Part shown: positions 1-12,135 of the stretch, in pieces
How positions within the stretch are numbered: position 1 is the stretch's first letter
Layout: each line of letters starts with the position of its first letter
Source: Enchytraeus crypticus
Lineage: Eukaryota; Annelida; Clitellata; Enchytraeida; Enchytraeidae
Reading direction: 5' to 3'
Assembly: GCA_905160935.1 (NCBI GenBank)
Contig: CAJHZI010000773.1
Location: 401,501-465,500, forward strand
DNA: 64,000 nt
Position numbers and translations under genes: made by a program
Notes under the pieces: generated by a model
Seen by the model: the letters and a program-made list of their open reading frames with translations, nothing else
The model's database searches: none
What the model was told of the DNA's origin: nothing

Positions 1-224
1 TATATATATATATACACATGTATATATACATACATATTATATGTAAATATTTAATCTTACACCACACTCTTTCATGGACACATTAATCACGTTTTGCTTT
101 GCTTATAAGTCTCACACTAGTGGGAACTTATTAATGTAGATTTAATATCAACGTTCAAAATCCAGATCTATTATTTACTATTTACGATCATACATGTACA
201 TGTATATACAGTAATTATATTTGC

Positions 225-392
225 AGTCAAGGCGTAGATAATATCTTAACATGTAAATAATATCTTAACATGTAGATAATATCTTAACATGTAGATAATA
301 TCTTAACATGTAGATAATATCTTAACATGTAGATAATATCTTCACATGTAGATAATATCTTAACATGTAGATAATATCTTAACATTGACTTA
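225..392. repeat. 19-20 bp minisatellite
   Basis: About eight near-identical copies of the unit tagataatatcttaacatg lie in tandem. They sit in the intron immediately 3' of lectin gene 1 exon 4 (minus strand). Nothing coding is visible in bases 1-427 apart from this array and a (TA)n tract at the edge. Confidence 0.9.
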
Positions 393-427
393 AGTAATAT
401 GTAAAGAATTTCGCAGGCTATACTTAC

Positions 428-1689
428 CATAGATATCGATGGCTCTATCCTTATCGTTCTTGTTCCTGATGTGCTTCTCGTCCCTCACCCACTGCTGGTT
501 GGGGTCTCCGCTCTTGTACGGGCACATGACCAGGATGTCGTCTAGAGAACAGGAACGTAGGTTAGTGTCGATCAAAGTTAGATTAATAGTGTAATCTAGT
601 TAGATTATAAGTGTAATCTAGTTAGATTAGAAGTATATTCTACCAACAAATAGCTTAATTACAACACGAAATAGGCTGAGTCTTAGAAGTTAGAAGATAT
701 AATTGAATTACAGAGTATTTCAAGCTTGTGATTCGTTAGATTACTTCCTTTAAAGGTGCACAATAAATGTATGAATTTTGACAGACAATAAGAGCAAAAA
801 GGTTCACAACCATATTATCGTATCAGTAGCAACTACTAAGAAGAACAGAATAGCAGAATTTTCGTCCAAAACGAATCTTAGGGACGCAGATGAAATAGCA
901 TGTGGAAGACGTCAGAAATGACAAGTGAATGAATGCAAATTCGAAAAGTTAGGGTCACCAGGGATGATGAATCAGGGTCATCAGAGTCAGCGAGTTAGGG
1001 TCATCAGGGTCGATGCATCAGGATCAACAGAGTCGAATAGATCATCAGAGAGAAAGCCATTGAGTTTATTGACTAGAAGTAGATAAAACACTTACTCTCG
1101 ATGTCGAGACACAGGTTGGTGGCTTTGTTCCTGATGGTGCTGGTGGCGGGATCGTCGTAGAAGACTTGGTTGTCATTGCCCGTCAGATCCTGACACGTGA
1201 CCTTGGCCTTCGCATTGTTGCTCTCAGCCGTAAGGGCGAGCCCGTTAAGAGCGCTCTTTATCATGTAGTATCTCTATCAAAACAACACCAGACAAGATAT
1301 TAAGTGTTGTCATGAACACAGGGTAATGACTGTATAGTTAACTAATCTAGCATGTCTATGAGAGATGACTTGTCCAAGCAAACATTCCAACGCAATCATG
1401 ATTCTCGATCCGAATGTTGTACGGTATCTGTAAATTCAAAGAAAGTTGGCCTGAAATCTAATTTTAAAATCACTTAACAAGAATTGTGAAATCTTTGTGT
1501 AATAAAAGTCTGCTACGGTTGTACTACGGTTGTGTGTGTTTTTACAATTGTTAGTCGCTTCTCCAGTCAGCCCCAAATTAAGAAGGGCGATTATAGTCTG
1601 ATTAATTCCTAATATTAATTATCAACCTATAACGACAATAAACAGGACAATACATCTAAAATATATTTAATTTTACTTACCCCGGCCAT
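428..1689 (-). CDS. Ricin-B-type beta-trefoil lectin, gene 1 (3' part off window)
   Basis: Three exons are visible on the minus strand: a 17-nt microexon 1697-1681, exon 1273-1096 (178 nt, phase 0 to 1) and exon 541-428 (114 nt, phase 1 to 1). All have GT-AG borders. The large exon reads RYYMIKSALNGLAL and then DNQVFYDDPATSTIRNK. The next exon holds NQQWVRDEKHIRNK and ends at AIDIYG, the point where the paralogues continue into the third trefoil repeat, so the rest of the gene lies left of the window. The QxW motif of the first repeat is degenerate (QVF), the second is QQW. The ATG in the microexon (ATGGCCGGG, with ACA just upstream) gives an MAG-RYY start that matches the MAG-YY of gene 2, so it is my preferred start; no signal-peptide exon was found for this copy. 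Ricin-B trefoils usually bind sugars. No toxic A-chain-like domain is present. Family call is firm; start is inferred. Confidence 0.8.
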
Positions 1690-2829
1690 TGTCCTCTCTG
1701 ATCAATCTGCAAACGTTAGTAAGGGAAAGTAAGCTATCTGCAATGCAAAAATAGTCATATCAATTTACTTGAATTGGAGTCATAAAGTAAATTGATGTAA
1801 TTAGAATTTGTTTTTGTGAATGACTTTGCAGCTTATCATTCATAAAGTATAGCTGATATTCTACATCATCTTAATGAAAGAGAAGAATTCATCGTCCATT
1901 CAATGTTGCCTTTATCAGCTGCCTAGAAACTTTAATCCACTGGGATTGTCACGAGGTGTTTTGCTATTAGTGTCTGCACTGTGAACTAGTATTGTTAGCG
2001 AGTTACAGCCGTTGCCAAGCTGTTCTTTTCTCTCGACGAAGCTATTAATGCACATAATTCACGGACGTTAAAAGGCACCAGAAATTATGCTGCTCTATTA
2101 CAATTATAATCACATAAAAATAAGTTCATAAGTTAATTCGGACGACAAGATAACTAAAAATCACTGCAGTTACCAATGTGCCTTCTGCACCTGCCTAAGG
2201 AAGATAAAGTTATTGCAAAAGTTTCGCCTATTCTATGCGCTAGCTACATTTTCTTTATTTGAATATTGATGCAGGAAACAAAAGGACTATTAATATAATT
2301 ACAATACAATGAATCTTTCAATTGTCGAGAGGATTAAAGTGCTAAAAACTTTAATTTTAATAAGTTCTATGCATACCTGCCTGCCAGACAAACCGTACTG
2401 CAGTGCAGAAGTAAACGTTCACCTGTTACAGTCATGAACCGGAAAGCTACGCGACACCCCAGGCACAGACCTACCAGGCCTGCATCGATCCAAGCTTCTA
2501 TAACCAGCAGCGTGTCGGTGCAGCGGTCGATCATAGGAGTGGGTGGTGATCGTGCCTTTCCTGATACTGAGAAACTTTTTAAAAATCATTTAATAGTACC
2601 TCGTTCGTTTAAAATCAGTTTTCATACAGCTAAAAATCGATTAAGCGGTGATTCGAATTGTTGTCTCGTGCTTACTGCTCAAGCGTGCTATTAATTCGGC
2701 CAGCATTATAATAGTCAATAGTTAATCACAATTGTTAATCACATTAGCAGTGTTTTATGTTTCTATGTAATTACTTTGTCGCTATTATACTAGCTTTCAA
2801 ATGCATAACTTCGATAGTTCTGGTAACGA

Positions 2830-2995
2830 TAATAATAATAATAATATGTTATGATAACAACAAAAATTGGAGCGCTACTGTCGTCCATGATAACATCTGG
2901 CACTATTGAGACAAATCCAAACCGGTGAGCAAAAGGGAGGTCCAAACGGGTGCAAATTACATAATCCAGAAAAAGTCCAACGATACAATTACAAT
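2830..2995. repeat. Dispersed repeat, second copy at about 62.65 kb
   Basis: The stretch with gtccatgataacatctggcactat resembles 62.69-62.80 kb (gtccatgacaacatcaagcactat and the following approximately 90 bases), although the two flanks are unrelated. It is probably a fragment of a transposon 3' region; the family is not recognised. Confidence 0.5.
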
Positions 2996-3094
2996 GATAG
3001 TCGTAATTTGTTTGCCCATAACTGATGAAATTGAGATATTTCAAGCATTTTGAATGTTACTGATTTAATTAATTAATTTCTGCAATCATTAACC

Positions 3095-3365
3095 TGCAAT
3101 CACTAAGACTTCAATCAATAAGACTTCAATCAATAAGACTGCAATCAATAAGACTTCAATCAATAAGACTTCAATCAATAAGACTTCAATCAATAAGACT
3201 TCAATCAATAAGACTTCAATCAATAAGACTGCAATCAATAAGACTTCAATCAATAAGACTTCAATCAATAAGACTGCAATCAATAAGACTTCAATCAATA
3301 AGACTTCAATCAATAAGACTCAAATCAATAAGGCTGCAATCAATAAGACTGCAAACACTAAGACT
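3095..3365. repeat. 15-bp minisatellite
   Basis: About 17 tandem copies of aagacttcaatcaat with few variants (ctgcaat, ctcaaat). The unit is a multiple of three, so the minus strand stays open as a five-residue repeat (IEVLL); this is not evidence of a gene. Decayed copies continue to about 3410. Confidence 0.92.
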
Positions 3366-4534
3366 GGAATCATTAAGACTTCCCTAATTAAGACTGCAAT
3401 CACTAAAAGTCACGCAATCGTAGTAGTGGTCCTGAAAACGTGTATCTAAGGTATTTCATGTACTTTGCTATCATATATTCAGAACCTTCATTTTGCAAGG
3501 TCGAGATCTGGCAATCATAAGGGTTGCATCTCTTCCACAATCCCGGCCTAAGAGAGGATGTTAAGTTTTGCGGAAACTTCAGCATATCAGCATCGTCCCT
3601 AAACACCGCTCAACAGAAGAAGTTTTGCTCATTGATGTTGTGCTTTGTACTGCAACAGTAGTACATCAGATCCTATGGAAGCTAAATTCAGACTATTGCC
3701 GGGTATTTAGACTGTTCCTGACAATAAACCAATTATTTGAGAATTGACAGTCTTAAGAAAATTCTTAATTTAACTATTTATTTGACAAATAATTTTAAAG
3801 GTTTCATAAATTATCATCACTTAGAAAACGAAGCGACAGTTTCCTTAGCCTCCCCTTGAATTACGAATTATGATAAATGTACCTCGAGATATACAGTTTG
3901 TTTAGGAGCCAAATGAACTGACGATGTATACCTGTAGAAATGAATAGGTCTGTATTAGGCCTCGGCATGCCATGTATTTTACGATTGTGTTTACAATCCT
4001 GCAGACATTAGGGTCTACAGTACAGAAATATAAGGTTGACAACTTGACAACAATACACGAACGCTGCATTAAAGCTGTAAACATTCTATTGCATTTTTAT
4101 ACATAAAATCTAATAATATTTTTGGATATTCGAATGAGTGACATATATACATAATCAAGATATAATAGTATTATGACATAAGATCCGATTAGACACGCTG
4201 ATGCGACAAGTAGGAACTGAATTTACAATGAAAGACCTCATCTCATAAGCCTAATTTATCACGGCTTAAGGCAGCATCCATCAACAGATCGGACAAACAC
4301 GTAGTAAGCTTGAAGGCAGTCTGTGAGTAGGATTATACATCTTGAACCTGCCAATGCTGCCATATAACTGAACACTTTAAAGAGAGTCATAGCATACAAT
4401 ATCCTTTCTCTCAAGTATTCTGTCAAGTGTCAGTTCTAAGGTACGTTTTCATACTCAGAGTCTGCTTTCACGCTCTCAAAGAGCACTCCATAGATCAAAA
4501 GTTACTTTTTTCACAAAAGGCGATGCCTTATCCA

Positions 4535-4605
4535 TATCTTGAAAACTGAAAGTGAGGAAACTGACGTTAACCTTAGCTTTACCAGCTTTATCTTATCTAG
4601 CCTCT
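4535..4605 (+). mobile_element. SINE-B 3' fragment
   Basis: Contains gtgaggaaactgacgttaac followed by cttagctttaccagc, the 3' segment shared with copies at 5.62, 19.32, 36.07, 38.28 and 49.74 kb. The longer copies have a tRNA-like 5' part with a GGTTCAAA-type B box, so this is probably a tRNA-derived SINE. Confidence 0.55.
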
Positions 4606-5617
4606 AGCTTAGAAAAATATGTGGTTTCTGAAATAGTTTCCGTTTGCATTCCTCATATTTTCTTTGTTACCTCTTGCGATGCATGTAGTTAACGATTGGT
4701 ATATTCTTCAGTGTCTCAGACACAACAGGAGAGACAATAACCATTAAGTAGAATTCCTTCAGCAAATTCCTTCGCAACCCTGCTTCAGCTGCTGTACCTG
4801 AATCCTAAGGTCCACATCGAGTCATCGTTGAGATGCTTTAGATTGAATTGACATAGTTCCCGACCATCTGCAATTGTAGCTCTCGCGCAAGTGTATAATA
4901 AGTCAGAAAGGAAGGAGTATATTTGAGGAAAGGTGGTTTTTCAGATTTCAAGAACCTCTGTTCTTGTCAGAAGCAAGGCCTGCAATTACTGATGTTCTTA
5001 TTGGCTTGCATTAGATAACATATTTTAACGATAATAGTTGTATTATCAAGAACGCGTTGAAGCTTGTTAAGGTTACTTCTTCTTACAAAGCTTAAAGCAG
5101 CCCTTATATTAAAACATATACAGCTGAGGAAGTTTTAGTTCCCTTTCTCCGCTCCTGCTTAGTCGCCTCGTACGACACGCGCAGTAATTGGTCATCATTA
5201 CATTCAGCAGTGAAACAGGCACCATAAGTGTTATATTTGTATTTATAAGTTAAACTATGACGACTCCTTTCATCAGTAGCGCATGTGCAGCAGTCTAGAA
5301 TTTAGGTATTGGAATCACGTGATATAGAAGCCTTTCTCTGTGGCATGTGAGAATGAATCGGCTGTGTGGGCTATTGATTTATACTCATTTTTAACCCGTG
5401 CGCGTCATGGCGAGAGCTAACTTTGTGAAATGGTTTAACAAACAGTCAAACAGTCTAGGTATTCAGCTTCACGTCTGCTGGTTGGTTCGTGACATAAATT
5501 CATACATAATTGTATCGGCAGAGAAGTTAACTACGGAGAGTCAACTGTTTCAGCTTGGTGCGTGTGTAACTGGACACAAAACAAACCAGTTAATTAACTT
5601 TGATATATACATGTATA

Positions 5618-5666
5618 CTGACATCGCTTCCGAGTGAGGAAACTGACGGTAACCTTAGCTTTACCA

Positions 5667-5672
<6 letters not shown>
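5618..5672 (+). mobile_element. SINE-B 3' fragment ending in (TA)n
   Basis: The sequence tgacatcgcttccgagtgag, then gaaactgacggtaacc and the ctttaccagc tail, matches the copies at 4.5, 19.3 and 49.8 kb. It runs directly into a pure TA tract. Confidence 0.6.

Positions 5673-5741
<69 letters not shown>
5672..5741. repeat. (TA)n microsatellite
   Basis: An almost pure TA dinucleotide tract of about 70 bases, between a SINE-B tail and a LINE tail. Confidence 0.95.
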
Positions 5742-5950
5742 CTTAGTGCACTGCCAACTGGCAGGTCCATGGTATACTTTCCCTTTCATTTCCACATTTG
5801 CGTGGGTCTTTAAATCATCTAACGTAACTAATCTCGGCCTGCCCCTGCCTCTTTTCCCTTTCATTCTACCTTTTATGACCTCTATTAATAGACCTTCCAC
5901 CCTTAGAATGTGTCCTATCCAACTCTTCTTCCTATTTCTTAAAAAGTATT
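5742..5950 (-). mobile_element. 5'-truncated LINE tail (family T)
   Basis: On the minus strand this encodes a decayed version of the C-terminus seen best at 40.1-40.5 kb (EVIKGRMKGKRGRGRPRL, then LDDLKTHANVEMK). It shares the 3' end found in six other copies, next to the sequence coding for WTCQ-stop. A common 3' end with variable 5' truncation is typical of LINE insertion. Confidence 0.75.
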
Positions 5951-6318
5951 AACTGTGATATATTAGAGAATATTCGTTATGATAATAAGATTTTAGTTCA
6001 TTTCGGAGATAGTTTATAACAGTTTAACTAAGGTCATTGAAGATGATGATGAATTTGAATTAACGTAAAAGTCGGCATTTTTCTTTAAGCGATTTTTATA
6101 TGTTTTGAAATTCTTTGTTAAAACTGTATGAATAAGAAATTACAACATAACAACAAAGCACTGGATTTCATATGCATGTAGATGTAAAGGATTTAAATTA
6201 AATTTGTGTATTTATAGGGGTTAACCGTGGTAAGGCTGGGGCTGAACGTCAGACCAGGTCTGTAGAAAATGCAAAAGATGCCAGCATTTAAGTGTAGTTT
6301 GGGGTTCTGTTTGGAATT

Positions 6319-6545
6319 CAGTGGCGTAGCGAGGGGGAGGCAGTGCCTTAGTGGCAGTGCCTTAGTGGCAGTGCCTTAGTGGCATGTGCCTTCCCCCAAG
6401 ATGTCATGTAAAAAGTTATTAAGACCAAAAATGTAAGTGCACACACTGTAAAAAGTGTGTGCCTATATCAAAATTCCCTCACGATTAAAGTGACTCCTCC
6501 AAGAATAAAGTTCCTCTCCAAGACTAAATCCTGGCTATACCACTT
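6319..6545. mobile_element. Small inverted-repeat DNA element (MITE-like)
   Basis: The left end CAGTGGCGTAGCGAGG is mirrored, with about 12 of 16 matches, by the complement of cctggctataccactt at the right end. Near the left end are three tandem copies of cagtgccttagtgg. No ORF. The pattern fits a non-autonomous DNA transposon; superfamily not assigned. Confidence 0.5.
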
Positions 6546-7765
6546 TTGGGAGCGTGGTAAACTCATGTGAAACTCTTAAGTCTAGAAATAGTTTATCATA
6601 CAATAATATCGAAAACCTCTTGCATGTTGCTATTTCGTATACAATGAAATTGTGTTCACGTTCCTGACAGATAAACATTTGCAAGAAAAATATTTTTGTT
6701 ATTGCCTAAACTTATAATTTATGAAACGCTTTATACTTTAATGTTGTGACACTAGTCTTGTTTATTTTGAAATTTGCTGTTATGATTCTGAATACTGCAG
6801 AAGTGTCATTCAAGCGTCGTGACCGTTTCCCATTCAGGCCACGAGACTTGTGGCTACTACGTTAACAGAGACCCTTGTTCATGTCGGATAAAACAGTCGG
6901 CCGGTTCATAAGCCTTCCAATATATATATACATACACCGGACCTGTATTAAATAGAGTTATAGTTTATTAGCATAATTCTGCTATTTATATTACTCATTT
7001 GCTTTTAGTCATGCCCCAACCTACGATGTTCATGTGCAAGCTAATAGCAAAGTATTTATATTAAGCTGAATATGACTTCCTCTCATATTCATTATTGACC
7101 TGTTGCCAAAACATTTGCATTGGGTCAGTAGGTCAGTGTGTGTGCGGATACAGTTTACGATTTATTTAATAAATAAAAATGCTATACGGCGTTTTGAACG
7201 CACACAGGCCTGTGTCGGACTATTGGGTATGAATGGCACAGAAGCTATTATAAGCCTAGTCTTATTACAATTTCTCGCAGGTTGAAGCAGAAATTCACAT
7301 AGTAGTGTTCTCCATATGTTAGGCCCCTCGGGATGGGTGTGGCAATAGGATTAGAAGATTATGCGGACTTGTTTTAAATTGATTGAATGCTTGATAAAAG
7401 TAATCTCTCTATATACTAGATAAATAGAACTAACAATAGAGATAAAGAAATATAGCTGGCGGTGTACAAAACACATAATAAAAACACAAAAATAACGGAG
7501 AAAGAGGCAATACAGAAATAGAGATAACATATAAATATTTGTAGAAGTGAAATATAGATAACCGAGAAATATACAGATAACAGGAAATGCAGATAACATA
7601 GAGAGGAAAAGCAGATATATACATATAAAGAGAAATACCAGTAATAGAGTTTAATTTACTTTTGCTTCAGGCTTAATTAGAACGACGTCTGACTGGACTT
7701 AGTAAATTAAACCTCTCCTTCGTTTCCATTATTAGCCTAATTTGCTAATAAATATGATATACACT

Positions 7766-7843
7766 GTATGTATATATATATATAATATATATATATGTAT
7801 ATATATATTATATATATATATAAATATATAGTATACTGTACAC

Positions 7844-7899
<56 letters not shown>

Positions 7900-7900
7900 A
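7766..7900. repeat. (TA)n-rich tract
   Basis: Interrupted TA dinucleotide repeats. The neighbouring interval 6.55-9.5 kb otherwise holds AT-rich sequence in which I see nothing supportable. Confidence 0.92.
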
Positions 7901-9534
7901 TAAGCCTATAATATACTGTAAGTTTTAATCATTCTAACTAGTGATTTCATCACATTTTTCATTGCTATTCTCCGTCTAGATTTTAGAGCATTCTGCGTTA
8001 TTTAATTCTTATTGATTAAAAAAGTAATTTTTTAAAACTACTTTTAAGTTTAAAACGTTAAATTACACTATATCAGAGATTGATTTAATTGGGTGGATAA
8101 AATATCATAGAATTATTTCATGAATATTTGTGTGATAAAAATTTAAGAATTATATCGCAACTTTCGCGCACTCACTATCAACCGGTTATAATTGTATTCT
8201 TATTTGAACATCTTCACCAGTAGAAGAGGCGTGCGCTAACAAAATTATGTGACGATGGTAAGAGATTAATCCTTATGCAAGTTTTTGAAGAATTCCAACA
8301 GAAGTCGGATGTTACGATATGATGGGTCACAAATATGCGGTCAAAGAGGCGATACGATTTCACACAGATGCTCTAAATTATCTACTGCAGATGATTGGGA
8401 TTTTACAGAACAAGTGAAATTTGTTCCTTACTTGCGAAGGAACAAAAAATCTGGAAATGTTCAAATGGAAATCATTTTGAAGGGCCTTCTGAATTTAGCA
8501 TATCAATTACTAGTGGCATGTTTCAATAACCACCAGTCACCAACAAGTTAACGGACTGATAGCTCAATGGACTAATTGCTATGTATTTCTATTATTTGAT
8601 TTGGTTATTAGGTATTACCATTATAGGGTTCGGTAATGTTGCTGACTCTTCCTGTTTTTTTATTGTTTTCTTTTGTTGTTTTGTATTACTTGCACATTTA
8701 TTTTAAACGTAGTCGCACACAGCAACTAGCTCGTGTGTAACAAGAGAGCAATTAAAAATACCATGTAATATCAATATTAATCGTGTGGAATCAATCAGAA
8801 ACCCAAAAAGCAAGAACAGCTTCAGCGAACATCGAAAGCTTTTACTAAATGCATATGGCAGTACAGAAAAAGAACAGAATTCACTTCAATCAAGCTAATT
8901 ATTTGTTATTAGTAATCATATTGTCATTATATTCTAGTATTAATAGAAAATCACCGAAAATACACGTAGTAAATTTAGTTTCCTTGAAAACGCGCCAGGC
9001 CATCAAGAAAATCTGAAAGATGAGCGAGAGCGTCTTCAGAGTTTATAAACAAACGACTGAGCAGAGGAAATGGGTTTTTATTAAAACAGTTCTTACAATT
9101 TCTAAATATCTAATCACCATTCTTCCAATTTGGGATCTCTGATTTAGGAAACATTTTCTTCTAAATGGGATATTTAAGAACTGTACAGGGTTTTATGACC
9201 ATTTTTGGTATTCTTATTGAATGAATAAAACAACCAATATTTAATTTGTCATTTTCAAGATAAGAATAGCGTATAATTTGTAGCTATTGAAGTACACATA
9301 TTTGAGACACGTTGGTGTCAAAAGAGTGAACGCTAACAAGTCCAAATATCAACACGAATCAGCTAAGAAGCAAAAGCTAAAGAAAACGCGAACAACCTAA
9401 ATTTGCCGACACCACGTTCCATTGTTCTGTTTTTCGTTCTTTCTCTTTCACAAAATAATTGGTAGGTCTACATTTATGGCAGTAATTTATTGATGTTTCG
9501 AATCACATCATACTTTATGTCATTCTATAGATAT

Positions 9535-9535
<1 letters not shown>

Positions 9536-9590
<55 letters not shown>
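9536..9590. repeat. (TA)n microsatellite
   Basis: An uninterrupted TA tract of about 55 bases, 350 bp downstream of the stop codon of lectin gene 2. Confidence 0.95.
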
Positions 9591-9942
9591 TTTCATGTGA
9601 TTCAGCATGGATTGGGTTTCGATCTTTACGTCTTAATCGACAGAAACTTACAGTTAATTGACATTTTTCAATTTCACGTATCTGTATGCGAAATAGCAGA
9701 TGTAAGTAGTCGTATATAGATAAATAAAAGTCTTCCATTTACAATCAACAAAGCGCCGCTTTTTAAACCCAATAAACAAAATGTCAAATAACTGAGATTC
9801 GCGAGATTTTTGAATACTAAACTAAGCTAGTAAGCTTAATTTGGCAACATTGATATCTAATCAGTTATTACAGAAATGCTCCGGGACACTGGACACACTG
9901 AATCCACGTCCGGGGCGAGAGGTCCCAATGTCGAGGACGTCT

Positions 9943-11908
9943 CTAGGCGTATTCTAGACGCCACTTCTGGTTGTCGCCGTTACCAGCGTCGTACGATATG
10001 ACTGTCGCCCCATTCGAGGTTTTCTCCTCAGCGATGTCCATGACCTCTCCATGCTTGTTGACGATCTTGTTACCCTGGAACTGCCACTGACTGCGAGGGT
10101 CGTTGCTGACCACTGCCGTTACCAGGGGTTTACCCTTACCTGGTAGACAAATAAGGCACTCAATATGCTACAATTTCTAGTAGTATTTCATATTAGAATT
10201 ACAGTAGCCTAATCAATTAAAGTAGAGTCATCATCATCATCATCATCATCTTCATCATCACCATCATCTTTCCTTAAATCCCAGTTTAATTAGGGTTGGG
10301 ATACGAATAGACCTACTCCAATCCTCCTCGTCCAACACCATACCATCAGTCAATAACTAATTAAGAGCATTGTATTACCTTTAATTACTGTGCAATACAT
10401 GAAATATAGTACGATATAAAATACATTACAATACAATACAGAATGGTACAATATAACAAAATACAATTCGCTACAATGAAATAGAATACAATAAACTAAA
10501 ATACAATGCAATCCAGTTCAATACAATGCAGTGGAATTGCATAGTTTTGAACTAAGCCCCTAAGTAGCTGGATTACATGAGCACGCCACAACTCACAAAA
10601 AATGCAATGGAATTCTATCCAGTGCAACGCAATAGACTCAGCCACCAAATACAACGTAATGTTAACACTGCAAATTAAGTACAATACAGTTTAAAACATA
10701 TTACCAAACAATGGAACACAGATCTATACGCTCCAATGTATCACCCGAGAGTGTTTTGTATTAAATGCTCAGGTAAATTAATGAAACACTGCTTGACTCA
10801 AATCATGAGCCATTAGGTTTAACTCGATCACAATTAAATTCTGACAATTTCAACAGTTAAATGCTCAAGAATAGTATTCATTCATGAGATATGGAAGTTG
10901 GTATTTAAGCAGACAACAGAAACCTTCATTGGAGATGGTGAGGTCGTTGAAGGATGATCGAATGAGACCCTGACCGTCGAGATACCAGAGCTGATTCTCT
11001 CTCTTAGGGTTGTGCTTGTCCCACATGATGATCTTGCCTCCAGCCTCGATCTTCTCCTCGGCAATGTCCAATACTTTGCCGTGCATCTCACTCACTATGA
11101 AGAAGTCCTTCCTGAAGTGAAATCAATCAATCAATCAATCAGCCAATCAGCACGTCTTGCTATCTGGCCTCAGCATATAACCAATCATAATCATAAGCCC
11201 CATAGCTCTATTTCGAAAAACTAATTATATGTACTTCAGCAGGCAGAAAACTTTAATATTCTCCTCTTTTGATCATTTAAGAATTTTACGATAACTTAAT
11301 TTAGGAATGATTCCATGCGAGTAATATTTATTTTACCACCTCCAACAACTCAAATGCGTTTTCACGATACTGTTTTGTCACACAGTTCTGACAGTGTATT
11401 GTGTGAGTATTTATTATTATTAGTATTAGTTTTGTATTGCTGCATCGTTTTGACTAACAATGCATAGATATTGCTAAGTCAATTCCTTACTTAGAGCCCT
11501 GGTAGTATTGAGAAGCCCCGACATTTGGTGGCTGTCCCCCAGTGAACTCAAAATTCCATTGCTGGTTCTTTCCACCGTTGTTGTCGTATATCCCAATCTT
11601 AGCGCCCTTCTCTGTATTCTCTCCTGTTATTTATTAACAATATAGCATAAATGTGTCATTCATAAATAAAATTAATTTATTTAGTCAACAACATGTAAAT
11701 AATCAAAAAATATAAACAAGTTTATTGAACAAGTTCTGTATCCTATCAATATCACGATATTCATGTCATTATCACGATGCTTTACATTTAATATTTGATC
11801 ATGATACGTGTTATACATATATGTGTTATTCATAGAATGTTTTTATTTCTACGACATTTGCATATCAAACATTATATAGACCATACCTATTGTTATGTCC
11901 AAGTAGTC

Positions 11909-11958
<50 letters not shown>

Positions 11959-11986
11959 TATGTATATATAAATGTATATATATACT

Positions 11987-12043
<57 letters not shown>

Positions 12044-12045
12044 CT

Positions 12046-12085
<40 letters not shown>

Positions 12086-12096
12086 GTATACATACT

Positions 12097-12135
<39 letters not shown>

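Larger units (their letters stand above)
1698..9942. other. Gene-poor interval between lectin genes 1 and 2
   Basis: I see no convincing exon here. The first exon of lectin gene 1 may lie in it but was not found; one minus-strand ATG at about 2434 with a donor at about 2375 does not keep phase with the microexon. The interval holds minisatellites, (TA)n tracts, a SINE-B tail, a LINE tail, a small inverted-repeat element and unassigned AT-rich DNA. Short ORFs at 5.4 and 8.3 kb lack a good start, splice sites or family similarity. Confidence 0.5.

Noticed and set aside
2375..2434. First exon of lectin gene 1 (minus-strand ATG with donor gtatgc)
   Set aside because: It ends in phase 2, which does not keep the reading frame through the microexon at 1697-1681 and exon 1273-1096.
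3089..3313. Leucine-rich minus-strand ORF
   Set aside because: Pure product of the 15-bp minisatellite; five-residue periodicity follows the DNA unit.
8285..8551. 88-codon plus-strand ORF
   Set aside because: No ATG at its start, no splice sites or similarity; likely chance in AT-rich DNA.
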